Source: Physcomitrium patens (lineage: Eukaryota; Streptophyta; Bryopsida; Funariales; Funariaceae). From it: a stretch of 64,000 nt of DNA. The stretch covers positions 11,981,941 through 12,045,940 of the forward strand of contig NC_037264.1 of NCBI RefSeq assembly GCF_000002425.4, written 5' to 3'. The translations under genes and the position numbers were made by a program. The notes under the pieces are model-generated. The model was not told where the DNA came from. It saw nothing but the letters and a program-made list of their open reading frames with translations, and did no database searches. Shown piece after piece: positions 51,259-64,000 of the stretch; within the stretch, counting starts at the first letter, position 1, and each line of letters starts with the position of its first letter.

Positions 51259-54200
51259 ATCACAAAATACGATCGACCAGTTGAAGACCATAGGAAGGGA
51301 GCTGTCGATGGGCACTCAAGGAAATTGGCTTTCCTCCAAGGAGTATTTGGATCTTGTGAAGGCTATAGGAGAAGCCAAGTCGAAGGCGGAGGAGGAGAGA
51401 ATTGTGATGGCAGAGATCGAACACCTGAAGAAGCGGATAATGGAGCCGGACGTGCCTCGCAAGAAAATGAAGGAGTACATCATTCGGCTTGTGTACGTAG
51501 AAATGTTGGGGCACGATGCATCGTTTGGGTACATCTATGCTGTGAAGATGACCCACGACGACAATCTGTTGTGCAAAAGGAGTGGTTATCTTGCGACGAC
51601 GTTGTTTCTCAACGAGGATCACGATCTGATAATCCTGATCGTGAACACTATCCAGAAGGATCTGAAGTCGGATAACTATCTTGTAGTTTGTGCTGCTCTT
51701 ACGGCTGTGTGCAAGCTGATCAATGAGGAGACCATCCCTGCGGTGTTGCCTCAAGTGGTTGACCTATTAGGGCATCCCAAGGAGCAAGTGAGGAAGAAAG
51801 CTGTGATGGCTTTGCACAGGTTTCAGCAACGCTCTCCAAGTTCGATGTCCCATCTGCTGACAAAGTTTCGACAGGTGGGTTGCGTGGGACGAGTGCGTTC
51901 CAAGAATTTTCGTTTTTCGACCACTGTGAAGTTGCGCCTGGGAAGGGCGGCAGCTTGGACGTCTTCGTCGTGTGTGCGCTTATTCTTGCAGATGCCTTCG
52001 AGTGGTGTTTTTGAATGCCTCACGGCAGCCTGAGCAGGTGTATTATTATCCTGACGAGAAGTATGATGGTGGTGATGCAGATTCTGTGTGACAAGGACCC
52101 AAGCGTGATGAGCGCAGCACTATGCGCTCTGTTTGACTTGGTCTCGGCTGACGTGAAAGGATTCAAGAACCTGACGGCTAGCTTTGTGAGCATCCTCAAG
52201 CAAGTTGCAGAGCATCGACTTCCAAAGGCGTATGACTACCATCGTACTCCAGCTCCTTTTATACAGGTGCTTAATGTGCACATGAGCAGCTGTGTGAAGC
52301 CAGAAGCTGTTCTGCGTTGACCTTTGTGGAGTGCAACGAGTTGTGTGTTGTTCTGTCGTGCGCCCAATCTGCGTTTCCAGTAATTGCTGTTGGCAGCCAG
52401 ATGTTACATACAGGGCAAGGAGGACATGTGTTGACATTTGATGCTAACTGGTTCTGAGAGAACGGTGTTATTTGGTTGTCTTTGCTGGTCGGTTTTGAAG
52501 TAACCGTGTGGAAGTATTGTAGTGTTGCAACTCCAACCATTGCAAGGCCGCTGGGTGTTACTTAGTTCCAGTAGGCGACTGTTAGAGTTGGTTGCAGACT
52601 TACCGGAGCTGTTATCACTGTTGGGTGCAGATCAAGCTGTTGAAAATCTTGGCTTTGCTGGGGGCAGGGGACAAGCATGCAAGCGAGAATATGTACAGTG
52701 TGTTGGTGGACGTTATTAAGAAGAACGAACCTGGTAAAGGTGACCCTGGGTCGAACATAACCAATGCCATCCTGTATGAATGCATCTGCACAATCACAGC
52801 AATCATGGCAAACAGTAAGCTCCTTGGGCTGGCTGCTGAAATCACGTCCCGCTTTCTGAAGGTGAGCTTCACGTAGCCGACCCGTTTCAGTGATATCGTG
52901 TGCACGTCTGGATTGTTTGGTACATCATTGTTTGGTTAGGGGGTTTGATGGTGTGAAATTGGAGCCTGGACGGGGTTTTTGCTGGCAGCAAAGCGTAAGC
53001 ACGCTGAATAGTCCAAGAAAGGCGACGAGAATGAATCCAGTGGCAGTGTGCATAGAGAGGAGTAGGCTGGAGAGGTTGTTTAAAGAGGGTGGCTTGTGAG
53101 ACGAAGCTGAAAGGAAGTTGGAGGGCATGCTACTTTGTAGTGCATCAGTATGGACGTGGACTAGTTGGAGAAATGAGCGGTGTTGCTGCGCATGTCCCCA
53201 CCTTATGTTTTGAAGTGAGGAGATGATTGATGGTCATCTCGAATTTTCAGTACAGAGATGTGAGATGACGCATGTACCTGAGAATGTGGTTCTAAAACGA
53301 TTTGTGTTGGTTAGAGCGACAGTCACAACTACAAGTATATGGGCATAGACGCGTTGGGGCGTGTGATTGAAATCAATCCGGATTTTGCGGAGGAACACCA
53401 GTTGTCTGTTATCGATTGTCTCGAGGTATGCCCAGCTGCCCACACTGTTTCGTTTGTGTAATGGCGTTTAAAGTTGTTTATCATTTTATGATGGTACGGA
53501 TTGAGTTCAGGATGCTAGAAATGTTCGTTTCGAAAACATTGTGAGGATCATTATGATCTTCTTCATGGGTAGTGGTGAGACTATGGTGTGAATAGTGGGA
53601 TGAAAGGAAATTTTGGGTTTTGTAGTGTCAGCAGAGGAGTACCTCTACGGCGTTTGGAAGAGGTTTCTCTCAAGAGTAGCTATTGAACTGGATGCTTTGT
53701 ATGTGTATGCACTAGTGTGGCTATATTGTTGATGCTGTGCTCCGCTGTATATTTTTTTTATATGGTGGAGTTGTGTGTGTGAGTGTTGCTTATTTGCAGG
53801 ATCAAGATGACACCTTGAAGCGGAAGACGCTGGATCTGTTGTACAAAATGACGAAGTCAAGTAACGTGGAAGTAATAGTCGACCGCATGATAAGCTACAT
53901 GCGGACTTTGAGTGATGCACACAATAAGACTGAGATTGCCACTCGCATCATTGAACTGACGGAGCGATTTGCACCCAGCAATCAATGGTTCATACAGGTA
54001 ACACCTCTGAGTGTGTGCGGTGGCTGTAATTCTGGACGTTTACCTCAAATGGCAGGGGTTCAGTTGCTCGTGAGCATTTGATTGGAAGTGGCACCCAGTC
54101 GCCAGAAGTATATAGTGTAGGTGGAGTTTGCAGTGACGATGTGCTAACTTAGAGGGGGATGCTTCGCGTACTGCAACAGACGATGAACCAGGTTTTTGAG

Positions 54201-57200
54201 CTGGCAGGGGATTTGGTACCTGTGAAAGTTGCGCACGATCTGATGCGTCTACTTTCGAAAGGCGCTGGTGAGGATGACGAAGAAGCTGATTCTCTTCTGA
54301 GATCGTCTGCAGTAAAATTCTCTACCTCTTGTGTGATAGTTTTTGGTGTACGAGCGTGTTCTCTTTGTATGCGTAATCCACGTCATCTTTCCTGGAAACC
54401 TGGAGTGTGGGTGTTATGTTGAGTCTTTGGTGACTGATGCGACGGGTTGTATCGGTTATGCAGGTGGAGTCGTATTTGCAACTGCTAGCAGAGCCCAAGC
54501 TACCATCAATTCTCCTGCAGGTAGAGTGAGCTGCTTGACACTGGGTTTTTTTGCATGTGGATGCCGTGGGTCCCGGAGTGAATGCGAAGCTCGAGTTTGG
54601 TCTTTCCGGTTCCCTGGTTTTTCTTCGAAGGGTATGCCAGGTCAGCCTCGCTGGGTGATCACCATGTCAACGGAAAGGTTTGTGGTGTGTTGTTGGGGGC
54701 TGATTCCGGATCACATTGTGCACGTGCAGGTTGCGTGCTGGGTATTGGGAGAGTACGGAACTGCTGATGGTACTCATAATGCCGACGACATCATTGGCAA
54801 GCTGTGCGATGTTGCCGAAGCTCATCCCGGTGATAACGTTGTGAAGGTAAGTCCAAGGTTAGTGTACCTGGTGAATGCATCGTAGTAGCGAGTAGCGTGT
54901 TGGAGGTGTGTTTGTTGCCTGGCAGCGCATGTGTTGTGAGCGATTAGAAATATGCACATTTGTTTGCACCTTCCTACAGTAAAAGAGTACGTGGCTGCTC
55001 TAAATCGATAGGGGCCGTTGGCTTGGACACGGTCAGGGATATGCAATCACAGCAATCACGAAGATATGCTCATTCGAGATTGGAGCAGGCAGAGAAGTTC
55101 AGCTCATACCCGAGGTGATCTCCGTTGTCTCTCGTCGTCTTTTAGCAATATGCTACCTAGGATCAGTCCAGCTGCGGATGTCAAGTCGGCACCTGGGTTG
55201 TAGACTGGTGCTGTCCTTTGGTGGATTGGATTATATTGTGGGTCGTTTGTGGACGTCATTAGTTGTGCCAAGCGGGTGAGGCACGGTTTGAGCGGCGGGG
55301 ACGTTTTACGAGTCGAGTATGGAGCATAACATTGAAGAAAAGGATGTGGGGAGTAGATGTACTATTGCGATAGATCTGTGTTCGCATGGAGAATTTGATG
55401 TGTTTGAAGTGACGGTGTGAGATTGGGAGCAGTCAAAAGTGGGTGTAAACTGATAGAGGTAGTTTTAGAAAATTCCAGAGCAGCAAGCTTGTCTAACAGA
55501 ACGTGGACCTGGCGGGTGTTACAGTGTCGGTCATTTGTGGATGATCTGCTGGCCTCCCACTCCACGGACCTACAACAGCGGGCGTATGAGCTGCAGGTAT
55601 TCTTGGGACTTGGTGCGGACCTCGTGCGGAAGGTGCTGCCTGTGAACGGAAGTGGTGAAGAGATTGAGGTATGTGTATACGTTGGCCGTGAAGGGCTGCG
55701 TTTCCTTTCTCGTGTGTGAGGATGAGGTGGTTGTGAGAGGGGTAGGTTGGTTGAGCGAGTTTGGTTTTGGACCCAACTGCAACAGAGATTTCTGGTGAGG
55801 TCGCCGGGTGTGAAGTTGGTAAGATGACAGGACACGATCACGGTCGGTGCTTGGGATGTTACGTCTTCGTCGATGCAGTGTGTTTAGCGCAAAATATAGA
55901 AAGTGACTCCTGTATGCCTTGTTTCTTGAGTCGTGGAGAGTTTGTTTGTGGATTGAAATGTTTGGGTTCGTTTGGATGAAGAAAGAGTGTTTTGGTGTTT
56001 CAAGATATTCTGTTGTCGGATGTCGTGTGTCGAGTTTCTTGGGTGGAGACCGAGTTGTATGTTTTGGCAGTCCCGTCGAGGTAGAGTCGCTGGACTTTGT
56101 GAAGCTTTGTTTACAACAAGGTAGATGATTTGAGAATACGTGGTGCGGGTGTCGTTTCAGCAGACGCATGTTGAATATGAAATGACTTGCGGGTGAACGT
56201 GCAGTTTGACAGGGAGTTGCCATTTCTACAAGAATTTGTGGATTCTGCTCTGGCCAATGGGGCCCGTCCGTACCTGGATGAGAACGAGCGGCTTGGCGTG
56301 GACAGTGGCATGAGCTCATTCGTGAGTAGCAGCCGCAGCCATCATGAGCCGTCCCACGGTCTACGGTTCGAAGCGTATGAAACGCCGACGCTAGCCGTTT
56401 CCTCCGGTTCTGCAGCTGTTCCCTCTTCTCTTCTTCCAGACTTCGAGGAGTCAGTGACTGAACCTACTCGAAGCGTGAGAAACCAGACCGATAGTTCACA
56501 GGTGGACTTACTGGGGCCCGAAGTTGCAAGACTTCGGTTAGATGGAGTGCAGAGGAAATGGGGTCGTACGTCAGGTTCTTCTCAACCTTCTCCTGCGCCC
56601 ACACCAGTCTCTGAGCAACAAAGGCGTGGTAGTGGTGTCTCAGAAGGCGCGAGCTCCAACAACGAAAGCAGTCCAGCAGGTACGTTGTATGGAAACAAGA
56701 TGAGTTACATTCTGGATGATGGACCATTTATACGGGGCAAGTATGCTGCTCGTGTATGCTGTTACGGGATGATGTGGGGGAACCATTCGCACTAGGGAGT
56801 GGCTGATGGAGCCTTCGGGAGCAGATTGTTGTTTCCACGTGCTAATGCTGGTTTGTGATTGCGAGGGTACATGAAATAGCATGGCGAATTGCAGTAGGGT
56901 GTATCTGGTTGTCGTAGTTGGTTGGTGGCTGATTTGTGGAGTGGTGGGACGGTGATGCAGCAGAGCCCAGACATGATACATACAGCAGCAGCTTCGAGGG
57001 AAAGAAGGTACAGCGGGTAATACCAGCGGAGAAGCAGAGACTTGCGGCATCCTTGTTTGGTGGTTCATCAGTCCAGAAAGGCAGTAGTGGAGGAGTGAAT
57101 GGAGGAGTGAAGGCGTCGAATGCAGCAGGTAATGTTCGACCCAGTGAGAAGGGCGTACCTTCGAGACCTGTGGCAGGGAGCGGAAAGGAGAAGAATTGGA

Positions 57201-57733
57201 GCGCAGCTGAGCCAAAGCAAGCCTCGAGCTCGCTAATGGACCTGGTGGACATGAGTGGAGATGACTTACTCCCAGTTCATGATTCTAAAGCATCGTATGA
57301 TCCGTTCAAGGGGTTGGAAGGTTTACTCGGCGTGCCTTCCACAGCAGCGTCTTCCACACCAGCAGGATTGGGAAAGAGTACGATGGATTTTATGTCTTTG
57401 TATGACAGCGCTCCTGTTGTGTCCCAGAGTGCTAGCTCGTTAGCAGGTGATTCTGATGTGCTACCTTTAGGCCATAGACGCAGTGGTGGGATGGATGGCG
57501 CGAATGGGGTTGAAGGAGGACTGATGGACTTGAATATGTTGCCAAGCGTGAGTCCACTGGCGGGATTGGGTGAGCTTGCGCAGTCAAGTTCAAGTTCATC
57601 GCCATCGACTGGTGTGTCGGACAAGAAAGGGCCTTCTCGTCAACATTCTTTGCAAAAGGATGCTGCCTCCCGGCAAGTTGGCGTCACTCCGACGGGCGCG
57701 AATCCTGCTCTGTTTCAGGACCTGTTTGGGTGA
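51259..57733 (+). CDS. AP4E: AP-4 complex subunit epsilon (adaptin)
   Basis: Large subunit of the AP-4 adaptor, which sorts cargo at the trans-Golgi network without clathrin. Twelve exons traced, all in phase: 51259..51874, 52081..52266, 52631..52861, 53315..53425, 53800..53997, 54180..54311, 54464..54520, 54730..54846, 55037..55114, 55525..55668, 56205..56679 and 56961..57733; about 1037 residues, longer than the roughly 940 of Arabidopsis. Adaptin trunk motifs include KEYIIRLVYVEMLGHDASFG, NTIQKDLKSDNYLVVCAAL, LKRKTLDLLYKMTKSSNVEV, VLGEYGTADG and LLASHSTDLQQRAYELQ. A disordered Ser/Gly-rich C-terminal region follows, with LRLDGVQRKWGR, EKQRLAASLFGGSS and the terminal NPALFQDLFG. Family-conserved IDQLKTIGREL precedes the first in-frame ATG (51308), so the true start lies in an unidentified upstream exon. 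The last acceptor is a NAGNAG (CAGCAG at 56958-56963), allowing a one-residue variant. Confidence 0.93.
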
Positions 57734-59579
57734 TGCGAGGGCTGTTGTTGTTATAACGCAAAGGAGGGGGATAGAGGAAGAGGTTGGAGTAGTTGCGTAA
57801 ATGAATGTATGAATTGCTCCATGTAGAGCCGTGCCCGATGTGGCTGGAGCAAAAGAAATGAGATTTATTATCGCCATGAGACCACATGGAGTTGTGTTGC
57901 GGTTTGGTTGTGCATGGTGGTGTTGGAAGCATTGCAAGTGACATGTTTGCTGCTGGTACCGGAACTTGGTGGACTGAGACATAGTGGGTACAGCAGAGAT
58001 GTTGGTTGTTTGTTGGAGCAGGATGCGGCGATCACGAAGCTTGGTCACGTGTGGTGAGTCGCAAGAGTGTTGTTTTGATAAAGAGGTGAGGTGACTTTGC
58101 AGTACACACCTGTGCACATCAGCGGAACCGTAGGGATGGGGTGTTTTGCAGGGGATAGGAAGAAATGGAGGTAGGACCAGAGGAGATCGTTTTGGTTTGC
58201 TGAATGTACCGGTTTGGCGGTGGTGTGCGTTGGTTGTTAGGTGGAGTTATACTTCGTGTACCAGGAGTGTCCAAGTTCGGGTTTGGGTTATAGGGAAGAC
58301 ATCGACTGATGAATGAGGAAAACAGGCATTCAGCTTGGCTTCATTGTCAGTTTTCTTTGGTCATTGGTGTACATTCATTGTGTGTGCTCTGTCAATGAAT
58401 ATGGTTGCTAGTATCATTGACAGAGGACACACAAAAGGAGTAATTTGATTGCTTTGTACAATGATAAGTGATAAAAACGGGATCTTATGTTTTGTGTTGA
58501 CTTGATCATGTTGCAAAAAGATAATTTAGTATAAATTTTCCATAATTAAATGCATCTTTGGCAAATGCATGGTATTTTATTTTTTCCACTTTGCATTTAT
58601 ATTTCAAGTTTGTATAAGGTTGTGGTGGATCTTACCATAGAATTATGTTATGGCTATTTTTCTTCTTCTTTATCTGTGAATAGATTTTGGGCAGTTTTAA
58701 CAAAGTTTTTATATGCTTGCCTACACTTGTCCCCAAATTTTGTCCCTAACTTAGGGCTAAAAAGAGCAGAGGCCAATAGAACTAAGACAAAGAAAGCTAA
58801 GACAAAGACTAAAGGAGAGGGTTAGGGAGAAGCAATCATGTATTGAGAGTAGGGTTCAAAACACCAATAGAGCATATCTAGTAGATAACCAAAATCAAAC
58901 TCAAGACTTGCCCAACACTACCAGATTTTGCACCCAATGCTCCAGTCTTTCTGAAAGCTGACCTTGGACTCTAATCTCACATTGTTTATATTGACTTGGA
59001 TTTTGTGTACCCCAGGACTTGCTTGTTGTCCTTGGGCAAAGTCAAGACAAGTAGTGTGGATAGACAAAATCTTGCAATAAAAGTCCTATTCTAGGAGATG
59101 TTTTGTGGAATTGGTTTGTACAATGTGTAATGTAACATACATGTAATTATTTTGTAAAAAACTGTTACTTAGTTTTAATATTTTATCATTGTATGTATAA
59201 ATCAAAAAATTATAAACATTTCTAAATTTAGAAGTTAAAAATATGTCTTTTTAGATTATTATTTTGTAATTCATATTGTATCTACAAATTGGGGGTATAT
59301 TTTGTATCAACATATTATTATAATAAACATACAAAAAGTATGGTAATATTAGGCAAAAATGAATGGATACTAAATTTTTTAATAGAAAATTGTGTAGATT
59401 TATGTTTTTTTTTATAAAAATTAAAAGCAATAAAATTTACAAATTGAATTTTATAGACTATGATTAAAAAATAAATAAGAAGTTGTGATTATGTGTTTGA
59501 TTTAAAATAGAATAAACTTTACTAACGGCTATTTTTTTGAAGCATAATATTTTTTTAGAAAAAGCAATCCAAATGATGG

Positions 59580-59622
<43 letters not shown>

Positions 59623-60361
59623 GAAAGAGTATTAAATTAATAAATTAAACAAATCCATAATTTATTTTTTTGAATAAGAAAACAAGATAGAAATAACATC
59701 CAAGACCAAAATCATGTTTGAGGATTTATTTTTTATTTTTTAAAATGACAAATGGAATTAGTACGTGCCGAAACTTCAACAATCAAAATTGATGAATGGT
59801 AGTTTTCTTACCAAATAAGTTCATACGGATAGATGTGAAGTTTCGGCATTGCTTTTTTATCCAAATAATGGATTAGTTTCCGGGGCTCGTATCCTTCCAA
59901 TTCCGTTGCGCAAGTATCATTAATTAATTAATTCTGCCTTTCTTCTTCGTTTCCTTGAAGTGACCAGTTCCTCCGATGGAAGGTCCCGTTTGTCTCTCTC
60001 GGAGTCGTGAAATTACTTAATTAATAAGATCGAACTGAGTTTATTTGGTTGAGAAATGTTACTGCATTAGGGTTTCGATTGAACGCTCTTTCGATTCCTC
60101 GGATTCGACAGTTCGAGTAAAGTGGGTGCTATTGCAGTTACGTTGTTACGAGCATTAGCAATTCAAGGTTGTGGAAGACCCCTCAAATTTCAACCTCTGA
60201 ATTTCGATTCGGAACCAGTGGATATGCTAGTTGCGCGATGGTTTCGCTTACGGGTTCTGGCCCTCCTGCTGTTGTTGCTACTCGGATTGTGTAATTAATT
60301 TTGATAGTAAGACCCAATTAGACTTGCGATTCTCGGGGAATTAATTTCCAACGGAGGTGCC
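57734..60361. other. AP4E 3' flank, intergenic DNA and LIP2p leader
   Basis: Bases 57734-58500 are probably AP4E 3' untranslated and flanking sequence, including a hairpin at 58381-58433. Bases 58500-59900 are AT-rich with (AT)n at about 59585-59619 and no gene. Bases 59900-60361 have balanced composition and probably contain the LIP2p promoter and leader. Confidence 0.5.
58381..58433. repeat. Hairpin in the AP4E downstream region
   Basis: TGTGTGCTCTGTCAATGA (58381-58398) pairs with TCATTGACAGAGGACACACA (58414-58433) through 18 bp with bulged bases; the loop is 15 nt. Confidence 0.7.
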
Positions 60362-61810
60362 ATGGAGGCGACTAGGCTCTCCTCATTGTGCAACAGATCA
60401 CACCTTTGTATCACTTCGAAACTTGGCGAATTCAAGCCCACTCTAGCTCCCTCACAATGTCACTCCAAAGTTGGAGTTAGGGTTTTACGTTCTCAGGAAT
60501 CGTGGACGTCGATTCAAAGGCGCGGAGCCCTACAGCAATGGCGTGCTTCTGCAGCCCAGGATTTGCAAAGTAGGTGGTGCTGCGAATTTCACGACCAGTA
60601 TGATGTGCTGGTGCCGTACGTTGATGCTTGGAATTGGCAGAAGCTGCGAGTGGAAGAGAAAATAGCAATGCTGGGTCGTCACGAGGATGCTGGCGACACT
60701 CTTATCATCTTGCAGCATCCGCCAGTGTACACGTTAGGCACGCGAAGCACCGAAGCGAATTTGAAGTTTGATGCCAATGATCCTCCTTTTGAGCTTCACC
60801 GGACGGAACGGGGAGGCGAGGTCAGTATTTTGCTTCTCAAGTCCTGGTGGTAGGACTGGCAGCATATGCACATTAAAAGTTAAAAATCGTTGCAGTCTTG
60901 TACTGTATCAAAGCACCGTTCATTTTCTCGTTTAGCACGAAGAATTGAATTTCCGGCGAGTAAATGAAGTGCACATTATTTTGCAGGCGTAAACGTCGTT
61001 ATGTTATTACCTCCGTTTCACAAAGTCTTGACAGACTTAATTTGCCTTGTTGACAACTGTATCTTTCCTTTTACTCCGCACACCAATGCAGGTTACATAC
61101 CATGGCCCAGGGCAGCTTGTCATGTACCCGATTCTCAACCTACGGCACCACAAAATGGACTTACATTGGTACCTTAGAACTCTCGAGGAAGTTGTAATCG
61201 GCGCACTTTACAAAGCTTGTGGAATTCGAGCGCATCGCATCGACGGACTTACTGGGGTCTGGGTGGACAATCAGAAGGTGGAGCAGCTGCCTCAGCCCTA
61301 ATTCGCAGATATAGTGAACACATTTAGTTGTCAAGTCTTACAACTACTTCCTTTTAAACATTTGAAAGCCCTCAGATACATCTGTTTGGTAATGTTAAAG
61401 AAAGTTCCCAGTGATTTGGTTTTAGTTATTACGTTCATTTCTCATTTCTTCCTGTGCTACAGTCAGACGATAAGTGGTGAACTGATCGAGAAGTCTTCAC
61501 CTTGTCCTTGCAGGTTGCAGCAATTGGTGTTCGAGTCTCCCGGTGGATCACTTACCATGGACTTGCACTGAATGTGACGACAGATCTTGTACCTTTTTCG
61601 AATATAATACCTTGTGGAATATCTGATTACTCTGTCACTAGTGTAGCAAAGATCTTAGAGAACTCTGACGATCTGTGCGACTTGAGTGGAGGAGACGCAC
61701 ATAGTGTATTGAGATTACTGCGTGATTGCTTGTTAGCGGAATTTGAAGAGAAGTTTAGTGTGCATCTAGTTCGTCCCTCTAATTTGTCGAATGCGTCTAT
61801 ATGCGTCTGA
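60362..61810 (+). CDS. LIP2P: Octanoyltransferase LIP2p (LipB family), plastid-targeted
   Basis: Transfers octanoate from acyl carrier protein to lipoyl-dependent enzyme subunits, the first step of lipoate synthesis. Three exons: 60362..60820, 61092..61277 and 61514..61810, all phase 0, 313 residues. The first 60-70 residues are Ser/Arg/Lys-rich with few acidic residues, as in a plastid transit peptide; a mitochondrial target is possible from sequence alone. LipB motifs in order: [38 protein letters not shown] across the first junction, [20 protein letters not shown] across the second, with the catalytic Lys near 215, and SNIIPCGI with the catalytic Cys near 249. All key residues are present. 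Length and motifs match plant plastidial LIP2p. Confidence 0.93.
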
Positions 61811-63940
61811 TGAAGCTGATTTCGGAAGTGAGTGATTTTGAGATTCCTTAAGGTTTCAACTTTGTAATATAATTCCATGACGAGCGCCTGGACATTCCGT
61901 GTGGCGATGCCACAGCTCTGCACTCCAAATTGGAGGCTTGTCTTTCAGCCAAGCATTTTGCAGGTCTTCTACAAATTTGTAGACTTAACATTCTGTTTTC
62001 TTTTGTGCACAATGTAACGAAATTCATAACGCTTGTATTTTATGATTACTTTAAACATTCATTATTTTGGTAACCGTAATTTATTGCCTGGACTCTGATG
62101 CGTGCATTGTTCTGTAAGTCGTTCCAAATAAACAATTTGTCAGTTCAAGAATGGAAATCTGTTGTGATTCAGCAGACGGTCAGCAGTAATATAAAATAAA
62201 CTTGAAAAACAATGTGTGAATTTTAGGTGTGAATAATGTAGAATTCTTCTCATCTGAAGGTTTTTGGTTCCATGGAAGTACAGAAACTATCAAAATGGAA
62301 TGTACATCGAGATGTATCCAAACCTGAAGTTGTGTCATGAAAACTTTACATTAACATTCAGTTTCATGTCGTGCGATGACTAGAATGCTTTGTGAGAGCT
62401 CGCACGCATTCCAGCATGTTAGCACATATTGCAACGCATAAAAATGGAGGTTGGGTCTGTCGGTGTGCTGCCAAGTTGTTGCAAAACTCGTGATCTAGAT
62501 CTCGATCTCCGTAAGATCGGTGCTTCAGAACAAAAACTGAGCTCGTGACTGATTTTGCGTGGTTACATCACCTAGCAGTCGACGTCGTGTATCAATCATG
62601 TGTGTGATAGCTCGAAGAACAAGTGCAAGCATTGAAGTGCTTACGGCCAGTATTGGGGCAAGCGACGGCAGCGGCGCCAGCAGCGGAGGGGTGCGGGACC
62701 TGTTCCCAAAAGTGCCGCGCCGCACATTTTGCGGCAGGCTGTTTGGGCCCCGAAATGAGCAAAAACAGAGTTCATCTGATATGCTATCAAGTCCAGGGGT
62801 ATAATTGAAATTATGAGAAAACTCAGGGGTACATGTGTAATTATCAAGAATACACGGGTATTCATGATATTTCCACATATTTCAGGTGTACAAATAAAAA
62901 TTTCTTAATGCTAAATTATGTGTATAATTTTGACCAATGAACTTATGCTCAAAATTTCGCATAATCAAATTTCATCAGTTGTATTATATCAATCATTCTC
63001 TTTTGTCATATTCTCATTGTTTTGCATTTCCTAATACCCCAGTTCTTTGAGTGTTTTAAAAACTTAAAAATCAAAAGCCATTGAATTGATATGAAAGAAT
63101 CTTACAATAAACAAGTATGCACACACATGATCGAAAAATAGTAAAATATTTGTACAACGCCCATAAATTTTAAAAATATCACAAAAAAAATTAATACTAG
63201 CACCAAATATCTTCACACGACCATTGGTAAGAAAGAAAGAAAGAATAATAATAATAAAAAAAAACTGTGCTTTGGTAGCAATTTCCTTCAAATCAAATTT
63301 TTAGAGTTTGGATGAAGGAAACTTAAGCCATTATGTTGAATTTGGATTGCCCAAACCCAACCGTTGGGATTTGAGTGACCCAAATTGGATAATCGCACAA
63401 GTTTGTAGAGAAGTTTGGATAATTCTAAATACAGATCTACATCGACTTCAAACCACACTGGCCCATGTCCACAACTGTAAAAGAATTCAGTTACCTAAGT
63501 CAAAACCATGATGATTTAGTGCAGTACATATAAAGGCACAAATAGTGAGCCTTCGCTTCGTGATCACAAAGGCACGGAGCACAGGACTCTGAAACAAACA
63601 AAAGGGGCGTCTTTGACCTGAGCATTAGAGGTGAATATGGTCGTTGGAAATTAGTTTACTTTCCAATTAAGAATAGAAGGATGCAAGTAAGAATGCTGAA
63701 GAATTTGATGTTTCGTAGCCGCTATTCCAGAACAGTCATATGCAGACAACGCAGAGAAATACGAAAAACACGTCCATAGCACACAGCTCAACATTCTCAA
63801 ATACTGTCATTAAAAACGCTTTCAAAATGCTACTCTATCCGTATTCAACAATGATTCTACCACTTCGTGTGGTGCCACTTCTCCACAGAGTCGGCACCGA
63901 GCCAATCAATCTCATCCAAGAACACGACCAAAACTGAAAC
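61811..63940. other. LIP2p 3' flank and intergenic DNA
   Basis: No gene recognised. A short GC-rich patch (about 62655-62760, glycine/serine-like codons in one frame) is followed by three loose repeats of an AGGGGTAYA-type unit near 62793-62856. From 62880 to 63300 it is AT-rich. Bases 63300-63940 have balanced composition with small open frames but no family features. Confidence 0.5.
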
Positions 63941-64000
63941 CTAAGCTCCAGGGACAGGAGCTGCCTCAGCGACAGGCTCTGCTTCATCTCCAACTGGACG
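63941..64000 (-). CDS. Possible C terminus of a minus-strand gene, cut by window end
   Basis: Reading in from the right edge on the minus strand gives 19 codons, RPVGDEAEPVAEAAPVPGA, ending in TAG at 63943-63941. The Ala/Pro/Glu-rich composition suits the tail of a real protein, and composition rises at the edge of the window, but nothing identifies the family. It may be chance. Confidence 0.3.
   Translation of the reverse strand, partial: RPVGDEAEPVAEAAPVPGA

Noticed and set aside
55570-56319. 249-codon minus-strand open frame across AP4E exons 10-11
   Set aside because: It is antisense to well-supported AP4E exons and spans an intron; the product is His/Thr/Ser-rich low-complexity with no family features.
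62559-62878. GC-rich open frames on both strands near 62.7 kb
   Set aside because: Small GC-rich patch with glycine/serine bias in one frame and no family features; not enough for a gene call.

Overview
This window looks like nuclear DNA of a land plant, most likely a moss with a Physcomitrium-like genome. That is an inference: gene islands are near-balanced in base composition, they lie in very AT-rich deserts full of (AT)n runs, introns are short and GT-AG, and every recognised gene is a plant-type eukaryotic gene. No bacterial-style operons, rRNA, tRNA or CRISPR arrays were seen. Coordinates of multi-exon genes span first to last coding base; exon limits, set by hand from splice signals, reading phase and family conservation, are in the evidence text.

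Left gene island (about 1.8-17.5 kb). On the minus strand lie, in order, a urease accessory protein UreD (2 exons), a family-1 UDP-glycosyltransferase (4 exons), a cytosolic-type glutamyl-tRNA synthetase (3 exons) and a membrane-anchored O-fucosyltransferase-like protein (6 exons, one junction out of phase). A small three-exon plus-strand candidate gene lies head-to-head with the synthetase. Two strong hairpins flank the synthetase gene.

Repeat desert (about 17.5-42.3 kb). It is dominated by one nested insertion. An old Ty1/copia element (25175-36867, 326-bp LTRs, AAAAG target duplication) was later hit inside its protease region by a younger Ty3/gypsy chromovirus (26961-33351, 560-bp LTRs, GGCTA target duplication). 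Both carry stops and frameshifts. The chromovirus has an unbroken extra 140-codon ORF between pol and its 3' LTR. A GC-richer islet near 23.4-23.7 kb has three TGACGTGG boxes but no gene I recognise.

Right part (42.3-64 kb). A minus-strand 2-oxoglutarate/Fe(II) dioxygenase (3 exons) is followed by about 5 kb of AT-rich repeats. Then come the plus-strand AP-4 adaptor epsilon subunit (12 exons traced, start exon unresolved, very pyrimidine-rich upstream region), the plastidial-type octanoyltransferase LIP2p (3 exons), and possibly the last codons of a minus-strand gene at the window edge. The genes are unrelated housekeeping or metabolic loci (nickel-urease maturation, glycosylation, translation, vesicle traffic, lipoate synthesis) and do not form a pathway.
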